Source: Flagellimonas beolgyonensis (GTDB lineage: Bacteria; Bacteroidota; Bacteroidia; Flavobacteriales; Flavobacteriaceae). From it: 64,000 nt of DNA. The stretch spans positions 436,501 through 500,500 of the forward strand of contig NZ_RZMY01000003.1 of the NCBI RefSeq assembly GCF_003992615.1. The letters run 5' to 3'. A program made the position numbers and the translations under genes. Below, in pieces: positions 26,732 to 34,175 of the stretch. Every line of letters begins with the position of its first letter. The first letter of the stretch is position 1. A model generated the notes under the pieces. That model was not told the origin of the DNA. It saw nothing but the letters and a program-made list of their open reading frames with translations, and did not search any database.

Positions 26732-27439
26732 ATGAAAAAATTACTGCTTTTCCTTTTTGGCCTACTCGCCCTGCCCTTAGTACAAGCACAAACACTTCAA
26801 GGTGCTTGGGAAACCACAGAAACTGACGGAAACGGTTTGGTGGTGCAGCATGTGCTCATTTTTACCGATGCCCATTTTGCCCAGGCCATTTTTGAAAAAC
26901 CTTCCGGGAAATTTTTGGGCACCAAAGGTGGCAGTTACCTGCAAAAGAACGATTCGTTGGAACTCACCTACGAATTTGCCTCTTTCAACGCGGACTTGGT
27001 TGGCAGTAACAAATCCGAAGTATTCAAATTACAGGACAATCAACTCGAGCTGGGCAAATTGAAGTGGACCAGACTCGACGATGGCACCCCGGGCGACCTT
27101 CATGGTGCTTGGCTGATTTCGGGCCGTAAACGCGATGGTGAAATCGTGAAACGCGATACCTCAGGTCCGCGCAAAACCATGAAAATACTTTCGGGCACCC
27201 GCTTTCAGTGGATTGCCTTCAATACGGAAACCGCCGAATTTTTGGGCACAGGCGGCGGCACCTACACCACCATCGACGGAAAATATACCGAGAACATCGG
27301 CTTTTTCTCTAGGGACGATTCTCGGGTAGGCGCCAGTTTGGAATTCAATTATGAACTTATCGATGGGGATTGGCACCATTCCGGATTGAGCAGCAAGGGC
27401 GACCCCATTTACGAAGTTTGGAGCAAGCGGACCCTGTAA
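26732..27439 (+). CDS. Secreted protein with two tandem homologous halves
   Basis: 235 residues, function not recognised. Signal peptide MKKLLLFLFGLLALPLVQAQ. The two halves (about 22-122 and 123-235) carry matching motifs: LQGAWETTETDG against LHGAWLISGRKRDG, FLGTKGGSY against FLGTGGGTY, and a hydrophobic strand pattern ending in a Trp-containing strand. Each half looks like a small lipocalin-like beta barrel. It precedes a cluster of lipoprotein genes with 92 nt between. Confidence 0.7.
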   Translation: MKKLLLFLFGLLALPLVQAQTLQGAWETTETDGNGLVVQHVLIFTDAHFAQAIFEKPSGKFLGTKGGSYLQKNDSLELTYEFASFNADLVGSNKSEVFKLQDNQLELGKLKWTRLDDGTPGDLHGAWLISGRKRDGEIVKRDTSGPRKTMKILSGTRFQWIAFNTETAEFLGTGGGTYTTIDGKYTENIGFFSRDDSRVGASLEFNYELIDGDWHHSGLSSKGDPIYEVWSKRTL

Positions 27440-27531
27440 CCCACTCTTTTTCATTTATTAACGTACAAGTTCGGCCGAATAAAGCTAATTTTTTAGTACT
27501 TTTCTGTCACATTATCCATTAATTCCGTACA

Positions 27532-27951
27532 ATGAAAACGGCCGTTTTTCTATTTGCCAGTACCATGGTATTGGTAGTATCCTGTAATTCCTCCACATCG
27601 CCCACAGAACAGCTTTATGGGGTTACTTGGGAACTGGAGTATATGTCCGGTCCCCGTATTGCCTTCGATGGCCTGTTCCCCAACAAAAAACCACAGCTCA
27701 CTTTCGAGAAAAACGAAAACAGGGTGGCTGGCACCGACAGTTGCAATGGCTATTCCGCGGATTACACTTTGGAAGGCAATTCCATCTCCTTTGGGGAACC
27801 GGGTCCAACGACCATGATGTTCTGCGGTGGCAGCGAGCGACAGTTCCTTCAACTCATGAAAAAAATTGATGGCCTCTCCTTTGAAGAAGGCAAACTCAAC
27901 CTGCTGATCGGAGATATTCCCATGATGCGATTTAAAAAAGTAGCGCCATGA
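27532..27951 (+). CDS. META-domain lipoprotein (HslJ-like)
   Basis: 139 residues. Lipoprotein signal MKTAVFLFASTMVLVVSC, then one META domain: LYGVTWELEYMSG near residue 28, KNENRVAGTDSCNGYSADYTL near 60 and TTMMFCGGSERQFL near 94. Homologues are associated with heat or antibiotic stress, but the mechanism is unknown. Its TGA overlaps the next ATG (ATGA), starting a three-gene lipoprotein operon. Confidence 0.87.
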   Translation: MKTAVFLFASTMVLVVSCNSSTSPTEQLYGVTWELEYMSGPRIAFDGLFPNKKPQLTFEKNENRVAGTDSCNGYSADYTLEGNSISFGEPGPTTMMFCGGSERQFLQLMKKIDGLSFEEGKLNLLIGDIPMMRFKKVAP

Positions 27952-28763
27952 AAAAAGTAGCCTTTTTAGTTTTGAGCCTGTTCCTGTTCACCAATTGTGT
28001 GGAAAAAAAGAAAACAGAACCGGTAGAGCCGGAACCAACCAACGAAGTATCAAAAGATTCCGTTGAAACCCGAAAAATGGAGCCGATTGCCGTGGAAACC
28101 GACGGCAGTTATTTCAAGGCTACGGGTACCGAACCGTTTTGGGGCTTAAAAATCTATGACAACAAGGTGGAGCTCCAGACCATGAGCGATACCCTATTTA
28201 CGCCATCTTCGGAACCTATTTTGGCCCAGGATGCCAACCTAAAAATGTTCCGGATCCAAACGGAAGCCACTTCCATGGACATCATCATTGCCCACAAGGA
28301 GTGTACCAATGCCATGTCGGGTCAAGTATCGCCCTACACGGTTACCGTTGCCTACAAAGCCACTGGAGATGATGGGGAAGCCCAAGCCTTGGAAGGCTGC
28401 GGCACGTACATTACCGATTACCGATTGCATGACATTTGGGTGTTGGAGACCCTAAAGGGAACCCAAGTATCCAAAGACGATTTTAACGGCAACGATATGC
28501 CAAACATGGAAATCAATATTAACAGTAATCGCTTTTCTGGATTTTCGGGATGCAACCGGATGACGGGCAGTCTTTTCTTTGAAAAAGACCTGTTGCGATT
28601 TTCCCAGGTGGCCTCCACGCGAATGGCCTGCCCCAACATGGAAAAAGAATCCGAGTTTTTGAACGCCCTACAAAGTTCCACGGCCTACAAAGTGGAAAAC
28701 AACAGACTGTATCTGTCCAATGGTGATGAAAGCGACCTGCTCACCTTTAAAAAAATAGACTGA
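27948..28763 (+). CDS. COG3650 plus META-domain lipoprotein
   Basis: 271 residues. Lipoprotein signal MKKVAFLVLSLFLFTNC and an acidic linker precede a COG3650-type domain (YFKATGTEPFWGLKI near residue 50, through HKECTNAMSG), then a META domain (SGFSGCNRMTGSLFFEK near 200, STRMACPNMEKESEF). This two-domain order is common in Bacteroidota. It is translationally coupled to the upstream META protein, and the next lipoprotein gene starts after 2 nt. Confidence 0.87.
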   Translation: MKKVAFLVLSLFLFTNCVEKKKTEPVEPEPTNEVSKDSVETRKMEPIAVETDGSYFKATGTEPFWGLKIYDNKVELQTMSDTLFTPSSEPILAQDANLKMFRIQTEATSMDIIIAHKECTNAMSGQVSPYTVTVAYKATGDDGEAQALEGCGTYITDYRLHDIWVLETLKGTQVSKDDFNGNDMPNMEININSNRFSGFSGCNRMTGSLFFEKDLLRFSQVASTRMACPNMEKESEFLNALQSSTAYKVENNRLYLSNGDESDLLTFKKID

Positions 28764-28765
28764 CC

Positions 28766-29233
28766 ATGAAAAAAACCATAATCACCCTCTGTTTGGCCTT
28801 GCTTGTTTTGGGCTGCAAGAACAAGGAAAAAGAAAACGTTGAAGAGCACACGGGCATTGAGACAGTCGAAGTACCGGTGTACAACTTGGAAGTGGGTTGT
28901 TATGCCTATGAAGGCAACGGCGACCGAGTGCTTTTGGAAATTACCGAGATCAACAACTCCGTATTGGGCAATCTGAGCTACAATTTGGCCGAAAAAGATG
29001 CCAATTCCGGTACGTTCGCGGGGATGCTCCAAGACAGTATCCTGATCGGCAAATACACCTTTATGTCCGAAGGGACGGATGGCAACACCCGTGAAGTCGC
29101 TTTTTTATGGAAAAACGGGCAATTGCTCGAAGGCTTTGGCGAATTGGATGCAACGGGCACTTCCTTTAAAGACAAGAATACTTTAAAATTTACTTCGAAC
29201 ATGCCGCTATCCAAAACGGAGTGCGACCTGTGA
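28766..29233 (+). CDS. Hypothetical lipoprotein
   Basis: 155 residues with the lipoprotein signal MKKTIITLCLALLVLGC and a charged linker. The body is beta-rich (YEGNGDRVLLEITEINN, VLGNLSYNLAEKDANSGTF, GKYTFMSEGTDGNTREVAF) and not assigned to a known family. It is the last gene of the lipoprotein operon; right after it begins the AT-rich island described separately. Confidence 0.75.
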   Translation: MKKTIITLCLALLVLGCKNKEKENVEEHTGIETVEVPVYNLEVGCYAYEGNGDRVLLEITEINNSVLGNLSYNLAEKDANSGTFAGMLQDSILIGKYTFMSEGTDGNTREVAFLWKNGQLLEGFGELDATGTSFKDKNTLKFTSNMPLSKTECDL

Positions 29234-29337
29234 AAACGAATGGGTTAAACGGTACTACAAAATAGAAGACAACATAAATCCTCAATTTTATTCCTATTTT
29301 GGGTGTAGAGAGATGTATTGTATGTTTCTTTAAACAA

Positions 29338-29346
29338 GTTGGCAAA
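29338..29346. repeat. Cassette 1 left inverted end GTTGGCAAA
   Basis: Nine-base sequence whose exact reverse complement TTTGCCAAC lies at 29836-29844, just after the first AT-rich gene. See the finding on cassette-like ends. Confidence 0.6.
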
Positions 29347-29369
29347 CATTAAAAACAATTGCGAAAAAT

Positions 29370-29825
29370 ATGAAAAATTGGAACTTTAAATTAAAAAAAC
29401 GACCAAAAGAAGTTATTGAAAAACTAACAACTGAACTTAACTTTATTGGAGGATTTTCATTTAATAACAAAAACACTAATACTTTTAGTTTCCGTAAGAG
29501 GATTCTGTACCCTTGGTATTATGCATTCCAAAATTGGACTGTTGTTTATGGCGAATTAGAAGAAAATACAGTTGAAAACAGTACAGAAGTTAAAATTTCT
29601 TTCAAACAGCACTTTTTAATAATATTAATAATATTTACTCATCTTATTCTTGGATTGGGACTTATTCTTGGACTATTCCTAGCGACAAACAATCAACCTC
29701 TAACTTATATTTTAGGTGGACTAGTTATCGCTTTCGGAATAATTATTTGGATTATGGCAACTATAAAATTTAAAAACGATTCTGAAAAATACAAAGTTCT
29801 AATAACCAATACACTCAGAATTTAA
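29370..29825 (+). CDS. Unknown AT-rich membrane protein (cassette gene 1)
   Basis: 151 residues, not recognised. A soluble N-terminal part (WNFKLKKRPKEVIEKLTTEL and repeated aromatic residues in ILYPWYYAFQNWTVVYG) is followed by two closely spaced spans (FLIILIIFTHLILGLGLILG and ILGGLVIAFGIIIWIMA) and a short cytoplasmic tail. Base use differs sharply from the flanks: three 60-base stretches that I counted hold 52 G+C of 180, against 27 of 60 in one stretch of the preceding lipoprotein gene. Inverted 9-bp ends enclose the gene. Signs of transfer are strong; function unknown. Confidence 0.65.
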   Translation: MKNWNFKLKKRPKEVIEKLTTELNFIGGFSFNNKNTNTFSFRKRILYPWYYAFQNWTVVYGELEENTVENSTEVKISFKQHFLIILIIFTHLILGLGLILGLFLATNNQPLTYILGGLVIAFGIIIWIMATIKFKNDSEKYKVLITNTLRI

Positions 29826-29835
29826 AAAATAACAA

Positions 29836-29970
29836 TTTGCCAACAATGTGTATAGTGTATAAGGGTTTCAGAGGATTTCGAGCATTTGTTGCTCGTAAAA
29901 AAAGTTAGTGTAACTTGATAGGAAATCGGTTCGTAATCGCGCACGACACCTATCACTAACCGTTGTGTTG
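29836..29970. repeat. Folded inter-cassette element (attC-like, about 135 nt)
   Basis: Outer arms TTTGCCAAC and CGTTGTGTTG are the right end of cassette 1 and left end of cassette 2. Just inside, AATGTGTATAGTG and CACTAACCGTT are imperfectly complementary. The interior has three hairpins: CGAGCA / TGCTCG (around 29879), AGTTA / TAACT (around 29903) and GATAGG / CCTATC (around 29917-29953). Length and layout resemble an integron attC site, but the outer arms are not RYYYAAC/GTTRRRY. Confidence 0.5.
29962..29970. repeat. Cassette 2 left inverted end GTTGTGTTG
   Basis: Exact reverse complement CAACACAAC at 30357-30365, just after the second AT-rich gene. The ends of cassette 2 match each other but not those of cassette 1. 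Confidence 0.6.
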
Positions 29971-29981
29971 CATTAAAAAAA

Positions 29982-30353
29982 ATGGAAGAAAAAATAGGAG
30001 CATATAAATCACCAGGAAAAGCTCACGGTTTTGACTTCATTTTTGAAGGAGAAATCAGATTCGGACCGAATTACTATAAATTGAAGTTGGACGGGGAGTT
30101 GATCAACAATAGAATTTTTGGATTTGAATTTAAATGGCATCCTGAATCAAAGTATTTAGCACTTCAAGAGTGGCTGACAACTGACTATCAAAAAGGACCG
30201 ATTACAGCTTTAACTATAGTTGACTTGAAAACAAGAAAGTTTGCCAAAATCTCAAAAGCTGAAAAAGGATTTATAAAGCCACCGAAATTTGAGAACGAAC
30301 TGATAATCTTTGAGAAAGAGTATTTGGCTTCCCAAAACTGGGAAAAAGAATAA
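29982..30353 (+). CDS. Unknown small soluble protein (cassette gene 2)
   Basis: 123 residues, not recognised. Probably soluble and mixed alpha/beta: FDFIFEGEIRFGPNYYKLKL near residue 17, FGFEFKWHPESKYLALQEWL near 44, then TALTIVDLKTRKFAKISKAE and a lysine/glutamate-rich end. It starts 12 nt after the left end repeat and stops 4 nt before the right one, so the cassette holds little besides the gene. AT-rich (21 G+C in a counted 60-base stretch). A role as an immunity or accessory factor is possible but unproven. Confidence 0.65.
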   Translation: MEEKIGAYKSPGKAHGFDFIFEGEIRFGPNYYKLKLDGELINNRIFGFEFKWHPESKYLALQEWLTTDYQKGPITALTIVDLKTRKFAKISKAEKGFIKPPKFENELIIFEKEYLASQNWEKE

Positions 30354-30356
30354 AAA

Positions 30357-30474
30357 CAACACAACAATAACTACAAACAATTGCCTGACTGTCGGCAGCA
30401 AAATTCTCGCCATTTTTAGACTGCTCTCAGAACAGGCTTCTAAAAATCCTCGCGGATTTTCAGTTTGGAAAATC
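30357..30474. repeat. Second folded element after cassette 2
   Basis: Begins with the right end repeat CAACACAAC. Inside are a 9-bp exact arm pair ATTTTTAGA (30412-30420) / TCTAAAAAT (30439-30447), then AAAATCC / GGATTTT (30443-30460) and GATTTTC / GAAAATC (30455-30474) that could form alternative hairpins. The left-hand mate for a following cassette is absent; core-genome DNA resumes at the DinB-like gene. Confidence 0.5.
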
Positions 30475-30499
30475 CCCTAATAGCATACCTTTGTTATCT

Positions 30500-31105
30500 A
30501 TGAAAAGACCGAACTTGCACACCCTAGCCCAAATCTTTCTCCTATTCACCATGCTATCTGTTAACGCTCAACACATGGAAATCCCGTATAAAGAAATACC
30601 CCAACAACCCGAAAATTATGGACCGGGCAATGTGGTTGCCCGAATGATCGATGGCTTGGGCTATCGGTTGTATTGGGCCACCGAAGGATTGACCGACACC
30701 GATTTGGCCTTTAAACCTTCAGCAGAGGGTCGCTCCATTTTGGAAACCATGGAACACATCCACACCATGTCACACAACATCCTGCTCGCTCCGGATGCCC
30801 AACCCTATGTGATCGGAGCGGAAACCCCAACCTATTCCTTTGAAGAATTACGGACAAGAACCCTGAAAAATCTGCAAGCTGCCAGTGCAAAGTTCCGCGG
30901 CGCATCTGCCGAGGATATGGAAAACTTTAAGGTGATTTTTCAACGGGGAGATCAACAATCCGAGTTTGCGCTCTGGAACCTGCTCAATGGGCAGCTATCC
31001 GATTGCTTGTACCACACTGGGCAGATCGTACTCATGCGCAGGGCCAGCGGTAATCCGCAAAATCCCAACGTGAATCCGTTTATCGGCAAGACCAAGGATA
31101 ACTGA
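30500..31105 (+). CDS. Exported DinB-superfamily protein
   Basis: 201 residues from the ATG at 30500; the 30491 start is TTG and less likely. Signal peptide KRPNLHTLAQIFLLFTMLSVNAQ. The DinB-like helical bundle has likely metal histidines in ETMEHIHTMSHNILL near residue 92 and DCLYHTGQIVLMRR near 175. Most DinB family proteins are cytoplasmic, so the signal peptide is notable. Its 5' flank is the second folded element of the island. Confidence 0.8.
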   Translation: MKRPNLHTLAQIFLLFTMLSVNAQHMEIPYKEIPQQPENYGPGNVVARMIDGLGYRLYWATEGLTDTDLAFKPSAEGRSILETMEHIHTMSHNILLAPDAQPYVIGAETPTYSFEELRTRTLKNLQAASAKFRGASAEDMENFKVIFQRGDQQSEFALWNLLNGQLSDCLYHTGQIVLMRRASGNPQNPNVNPFIGKTKDN

Positions 31106-31158
31106 CCCACTTTGTAACAATACTTCCTATTTCTATACCTATAAAAAAAGAAAGTATT

Positions 31159-31437
31159 ATGGGTTCCGCCAGTCAACCAATGTTAGTGGTTAAAGCCAAT
31201 CGCGCCTTGTTGCGGAAACGACGTAGTTTTAAAGAAATACGTGAGGCTTACGAAGGTTATTTGGGTGACTCGGAACTTAAGTTCAAAGAACTAACTCCGT
31301 TTGAGCAAAAGAAAATTCGCGACAAAATTATTGAGCAGGCAAAAAAGGACAGAATTGAAAAAGCGCAACATTATTTGATTGCCCTATTTCTTGTCGTTTT
31401 CTTGGGTTTGGGTATTTACTACATCATTTCCGGATGA
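31159..31437 (+). CDS. Small conserved membrane protein
   Basis: 92 residues. A basic soluble N-terminal half (NRALLRKRRSFKEIREAYEGY and KKIRDKIIEQAKKDRIEKAQ) is followed by one C-terminal span YLIALFLVVFLGLGIYYIIS. Looks like a tail-anchored protein of unknown function. It stops 8 nt before the convergent SulP gene ends. Confidence 0.75.
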   Translation: MGSASQPMLVVKANRALLRKRRSFKEIREAYEGYLGDSELKFKELTPFEQKKIRDKIIEQAKKDRIEKAQHYLIALFLVVFLGLGIYYIISG

Positions 31438-31445
31438 AATAACGT

Positions 31446-32978
31446 TTAATCAATTTTATCCACGACTACTTTATACGTTGGATCTTCCAAAAGATTTACT
31501 TCAATAATATCGTCGGCATTCGCTAAAAGGCGTTGGCAATCCTTACTCAAGTGTTTCAAGTGCAATTTTTTGCCCACTTTGCGATAGCGCTCCGTAATCT
31601 TGTTTACGGCTTCAATGGCGGACATGTCCACCAAACGGCTTTCGGCAAAATCAATGATCACCTCATCCGGGTCGTTCAGCACATCAAACTTTTCAGCAAA
31701 AAGGGTGGTACTTCCAAAAAACAAGGGGCCATATATCTCATAGTGCTTCACCCCATGTTCATCGGTATATTTTCTGGCTCGAATGCGTTTGGCGTTGTCC
31801 CACGCAAATACCAATGCGGAAATGATCACGCCCACCAAAACGGCCAAGGCCAAATTGTGCAGGAACACCGTCACCAAAGTAACCAGTACCATGACCAATA
31901 CATCGGATTTCGGCATTCGTCTAAAGGTTTTCAAACTGGCCCATTCAAAGGTGCCCAATGCCACCATGATCATCAAACCGGTCAAGGCCGCCATGGGTAC
32001 CTTTTCAATCAAGTTGGAGCCGAACATAATGAAGACCAACAACATTAAAGCGGCCACAATCCCGGAAAGTCGGGCCCTTGCACCGTTGGAAGTGTTGATC
32101 AAACTTTGGCCGATCATGGCGCAACCGCCCATCCCGGAGAAAAATCCAGAAAGGATATTGGCCGTACCTTGAGCCACGGCCTCTTTATTGCCGCGCCCTC
32201 TGGTTTCCGTGATTTCATCCACAATATTCAGGGTCAAAAGGCTTTCGATCAAGCCAACCCCGGCCACAATGGCCGCAAACGGAAATATAATCTGTAAGGT
32301 TTCCCAAGTAAAGGGCAAATCAGGAATATGAAAAGGAGGAAATGTCCCTTGAATGGAAGCGATATCGCCAATGGTACGGGTATCCAATCCCAAGAAAAAC
32401 ACAATCCCAAAAACCACCAAAATAGCCGCTAGCGAAGCGGGAACCACTTTTGTCAATCGGGGCAATCCCCAAATGATCAGCATGGTCAACACTACCAAGC
32501 CCATAAAGATGAACATGGTGCTGCCTGAAAGCCATTCCCCATCCACCGTTTTAAACTGATCTAGCTGCGACATAAAAATGATGATCGCTAGTCCATTCAC
32601 AAATCCGAAGATAACAGGGTGTGGCACCAAACGCATCAATTTTCCCAATCGGAGCACCCCGGCCAGCAACTGCAGAATTCCGGCTAGGACCACTGTGGCA
32701 AACACATATTCCACACCATATTGCTGGGCCAAACTTACAATGACGACCGCCACGGCACCAGTTGCACCGGAAATCATTCCGGGTCTACCCCCCAATATGG
32801 AAGTGACCAACCCCATCACAAAGGCAGCATACAATCCCGTTAAAGGCGAAAGTCCGGCAATGAAAGCAAAAGCGATGGCTTCGGGCACCAAGGCCAAGGC
32901 CACGGTGAGTCCCGATAAAATCTCGGTACGATAGTTTACTTTTTGGGAAAAATCGAAAAGGTTAAGGTACTTTTTCAT
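31446..32978 (-). CDS. SulP-family anion transporter with STAS domain
   Basis: 510 residues, inner membrane. N-terminal transport domain with SGLTVALALVPEAIAFAFIAGL near residue 24 and GRPGMISGATGAVAVVIVSL near 66; C-terminal STAS domain DEVIIDFAESRLVDMSAIEAVNK near 437. Sulfate, bicarbonate or another anion is possible; the neighbouring genes give no hint. Different in sequence from the two SulP genes at 60-64 kb. Single-gene unit. Confidence 0.93.
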   Translation of the reverse strand: MKKYLNLFDFSQKVNYRTEILSGLTVALALVPEAIAFAFIAGLSPLTGLYAAFVMGLVTSILGGRPGMISGATGAVAVVIVSLAQQYGVEYVFATVVLAGILQLLAGVLRLGKLMRLVPHPVIFGFVNGLAIIIFMSQLDQFKTVDGEWLSGSTMFIFMGLVVLTMLIIWGLPRLTKVVPASLAAILVVFGIVFFLGLDTRTIGDIASIQGTFPPFHIPDLPFTWETLQIIFPFAAIVAGVGLIESLLTLNIVDEITETRGRGNKEAVAQGTANILSGFFSGMGGCAMIGQSLINTSNGARARLSGIVAALMLLVFIMFGSNLIEKVPMAALTGLMIMVALGTFEWASLKTFRRMPKSDVLVMVLVTLVTVFLHNLALAVLVGVIISALVFAWDNAKRIRARKYTDEHGVKHYEIYGPLFFGSTTLFAEKFDVLNDPDEVIIDFAESRLVDMSAIEAVNKITERYRKVGKKLHLKHLSKDCQRLLANADDIIEVNLLEDPTYKVVVDKID

Positions 32979-33060
32979 GGCTTCTTTCTTGAAGCGCGCA
33001 AAAATACCACTATAAAACAGAAGACCCTAATGGGCCTTCCATTTTTAGGGATTTGATGAT

Positions 33061-34035
33061 CTACCAGTTGGTCAACCCCAATAACCTTTCGCCAAGGGGG
33101 CTTAATTTTGCGGTATCGTACTTGGTTTGCTCCCAATTTCTGGGATCACCAGGGAAAGCATAGCCTTCAGGAGCCACCCGATTTTTCCAGGAATTGATGC
33201 GCCATTGTCGCATTTGTTCATTGTCTTCCTCGGCGGGCATCATGGAAATGTATTGGGCAATTCGCACCTTGTCCCCCGATTTGTTGGGCCGTATGCCGTG
33301 TGGCTGGGTACTGTTAAAGATCAATAGGTCCCCGGCTTCCAGTTTTACCTTCACGATCTTGTCTTCCAACCCGGTGACATCGGGCTGAAAATGATCACGG
33401 TCTTCAGGCTGTGTCAATTTCCAGGTATCGTAATTACGGTAAAGCCAAGGAATACACTGAAAGCCGCCCATGTTCTCATCGGTTTGGTCGGCCAAGGCCA
33501 ACACGCCCTGTACATTTTGTGGACGGGTCTCAGGATCATAATCCCAATGGATGAATCCCTTTTTGTTCTCTCCCGGGCGTTGGGGCATGTTCAAGTTGGC
33601 GCGATCGATGGTCACCCACAGTTTTTCGGTGCCCCAAATGTCCACAAAGGCATCGTACACTCGTTGGGTCTGTCGGTTATTCCATAAATGCTGGTGATTG
33701 TACACCTCGACCATTCCGGTTCCGGTGAGTTCCTTCATTTTCATTTCGGCGCGTGGTGGCGCATACCATGTCTCGGGGTCGTTGGGATCCTTTTCGTCGA
33801 ACTCCCAAATAAAGTCGGCCGTAGCTTTGGCCTGCTCCCTGGGCACCGCATTTTTGATTACGATGTAACCGTTCTCTATCCAAAACGCCCAATCTTCCTC
33901 GGATAACACCCGTAATGGTTTTCCGTTGGAGCGATCGTTCAATTTGATCTTGCTGCTAGTGGCCGTGGACGGGTTGCCCGGTATCTCGGCGTGGGCCTTG
34001 TTGCCCATTTCCACCTTCATTTGCTGTTGCATCAT
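33061..34035 (-). CDS. Phytanoyl-CoA dioxygenase-like Fe(II)/2-oxoglutarate enzyme
   Basis: 324 residues, cytoplasmic. Iron ligands His163 and Asp165 in HWDYD, distal His246 in TQPHGIRP, and a 2-oxoglutarate arginine near 258 (KVRIA). The fold and GDLLIFNSTQPHG motif place it in the PhyH family, which hydroxylates or halogenates varied substrates. It diverges from an AraC-type regulator across 140 nt, suggesting that the regulator controls it. The substrate is unknown. Confidence 0.85.
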   Translation of the reverse strand: MMQQQMKVEMGNKAHAEIPGNPSTATSSKIKLNDRSNGKPLRVLSEEDWAFWIENGYIVIKNAVPREQAKATADFIWEFDEKDPNDPETWYAPPRAEMKMKELTGTGMVEVYNHQHLWNNRQTQRVYDAFVDIWGTEKLWVTIDRANLNMPQRPGENKKGFIHWDYDPETRPQNVQGVLALADQTDENMGGFQCIPWLYRNYDTWKLTQPEDRDHFQPDVTGLEDKIVKVKLEAGDLLIFNSTQPHGIRPNKSGDKVRIAQYISMMPAEEDNEQMRQWRINSWKNRVAPEGYAFPGDPRNWEQTKYDTAKLSPLGERLLGLTNW

Positions 34036-34139
34036 ATCTATTCTGTTTTTTTAGGTTTCAAAAAGGTATAGGTCAAAACTAGGGTGAGTTCCGTTTGCTT
34101 TCCACCGTGTGATTGACCAATAATTGAACTATTTTGACT

Positions 34140-34175
34140 TTAATTGCTTATTTTTATCATTATTGTGACAATTAA
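34140..34175. promoter_or_regulatory. Possible operator between the dioxygenase and AraC genes
   Basis: Inverted pair TTAATTG (34140-34146) and CAATTAA (34169-34175) with 22 nt between, directly before the AraC-gene start. It may bind the regulator or be chance in AT-rich DNA. Confidence 0.25.

Noticed and set aside
29250..29337. Possible attI or first recombination site upstream of cassette 1
   Set aside because: No hairpin or complementary arms seen before 29338, and no integrase gene in the window.
33022..33039. Weak hairpin AAGACCC / GGGCCTT between the SulP and dioxygenase genes
   Set aside because: It has a mismatch and no T run on the transcribed strand.
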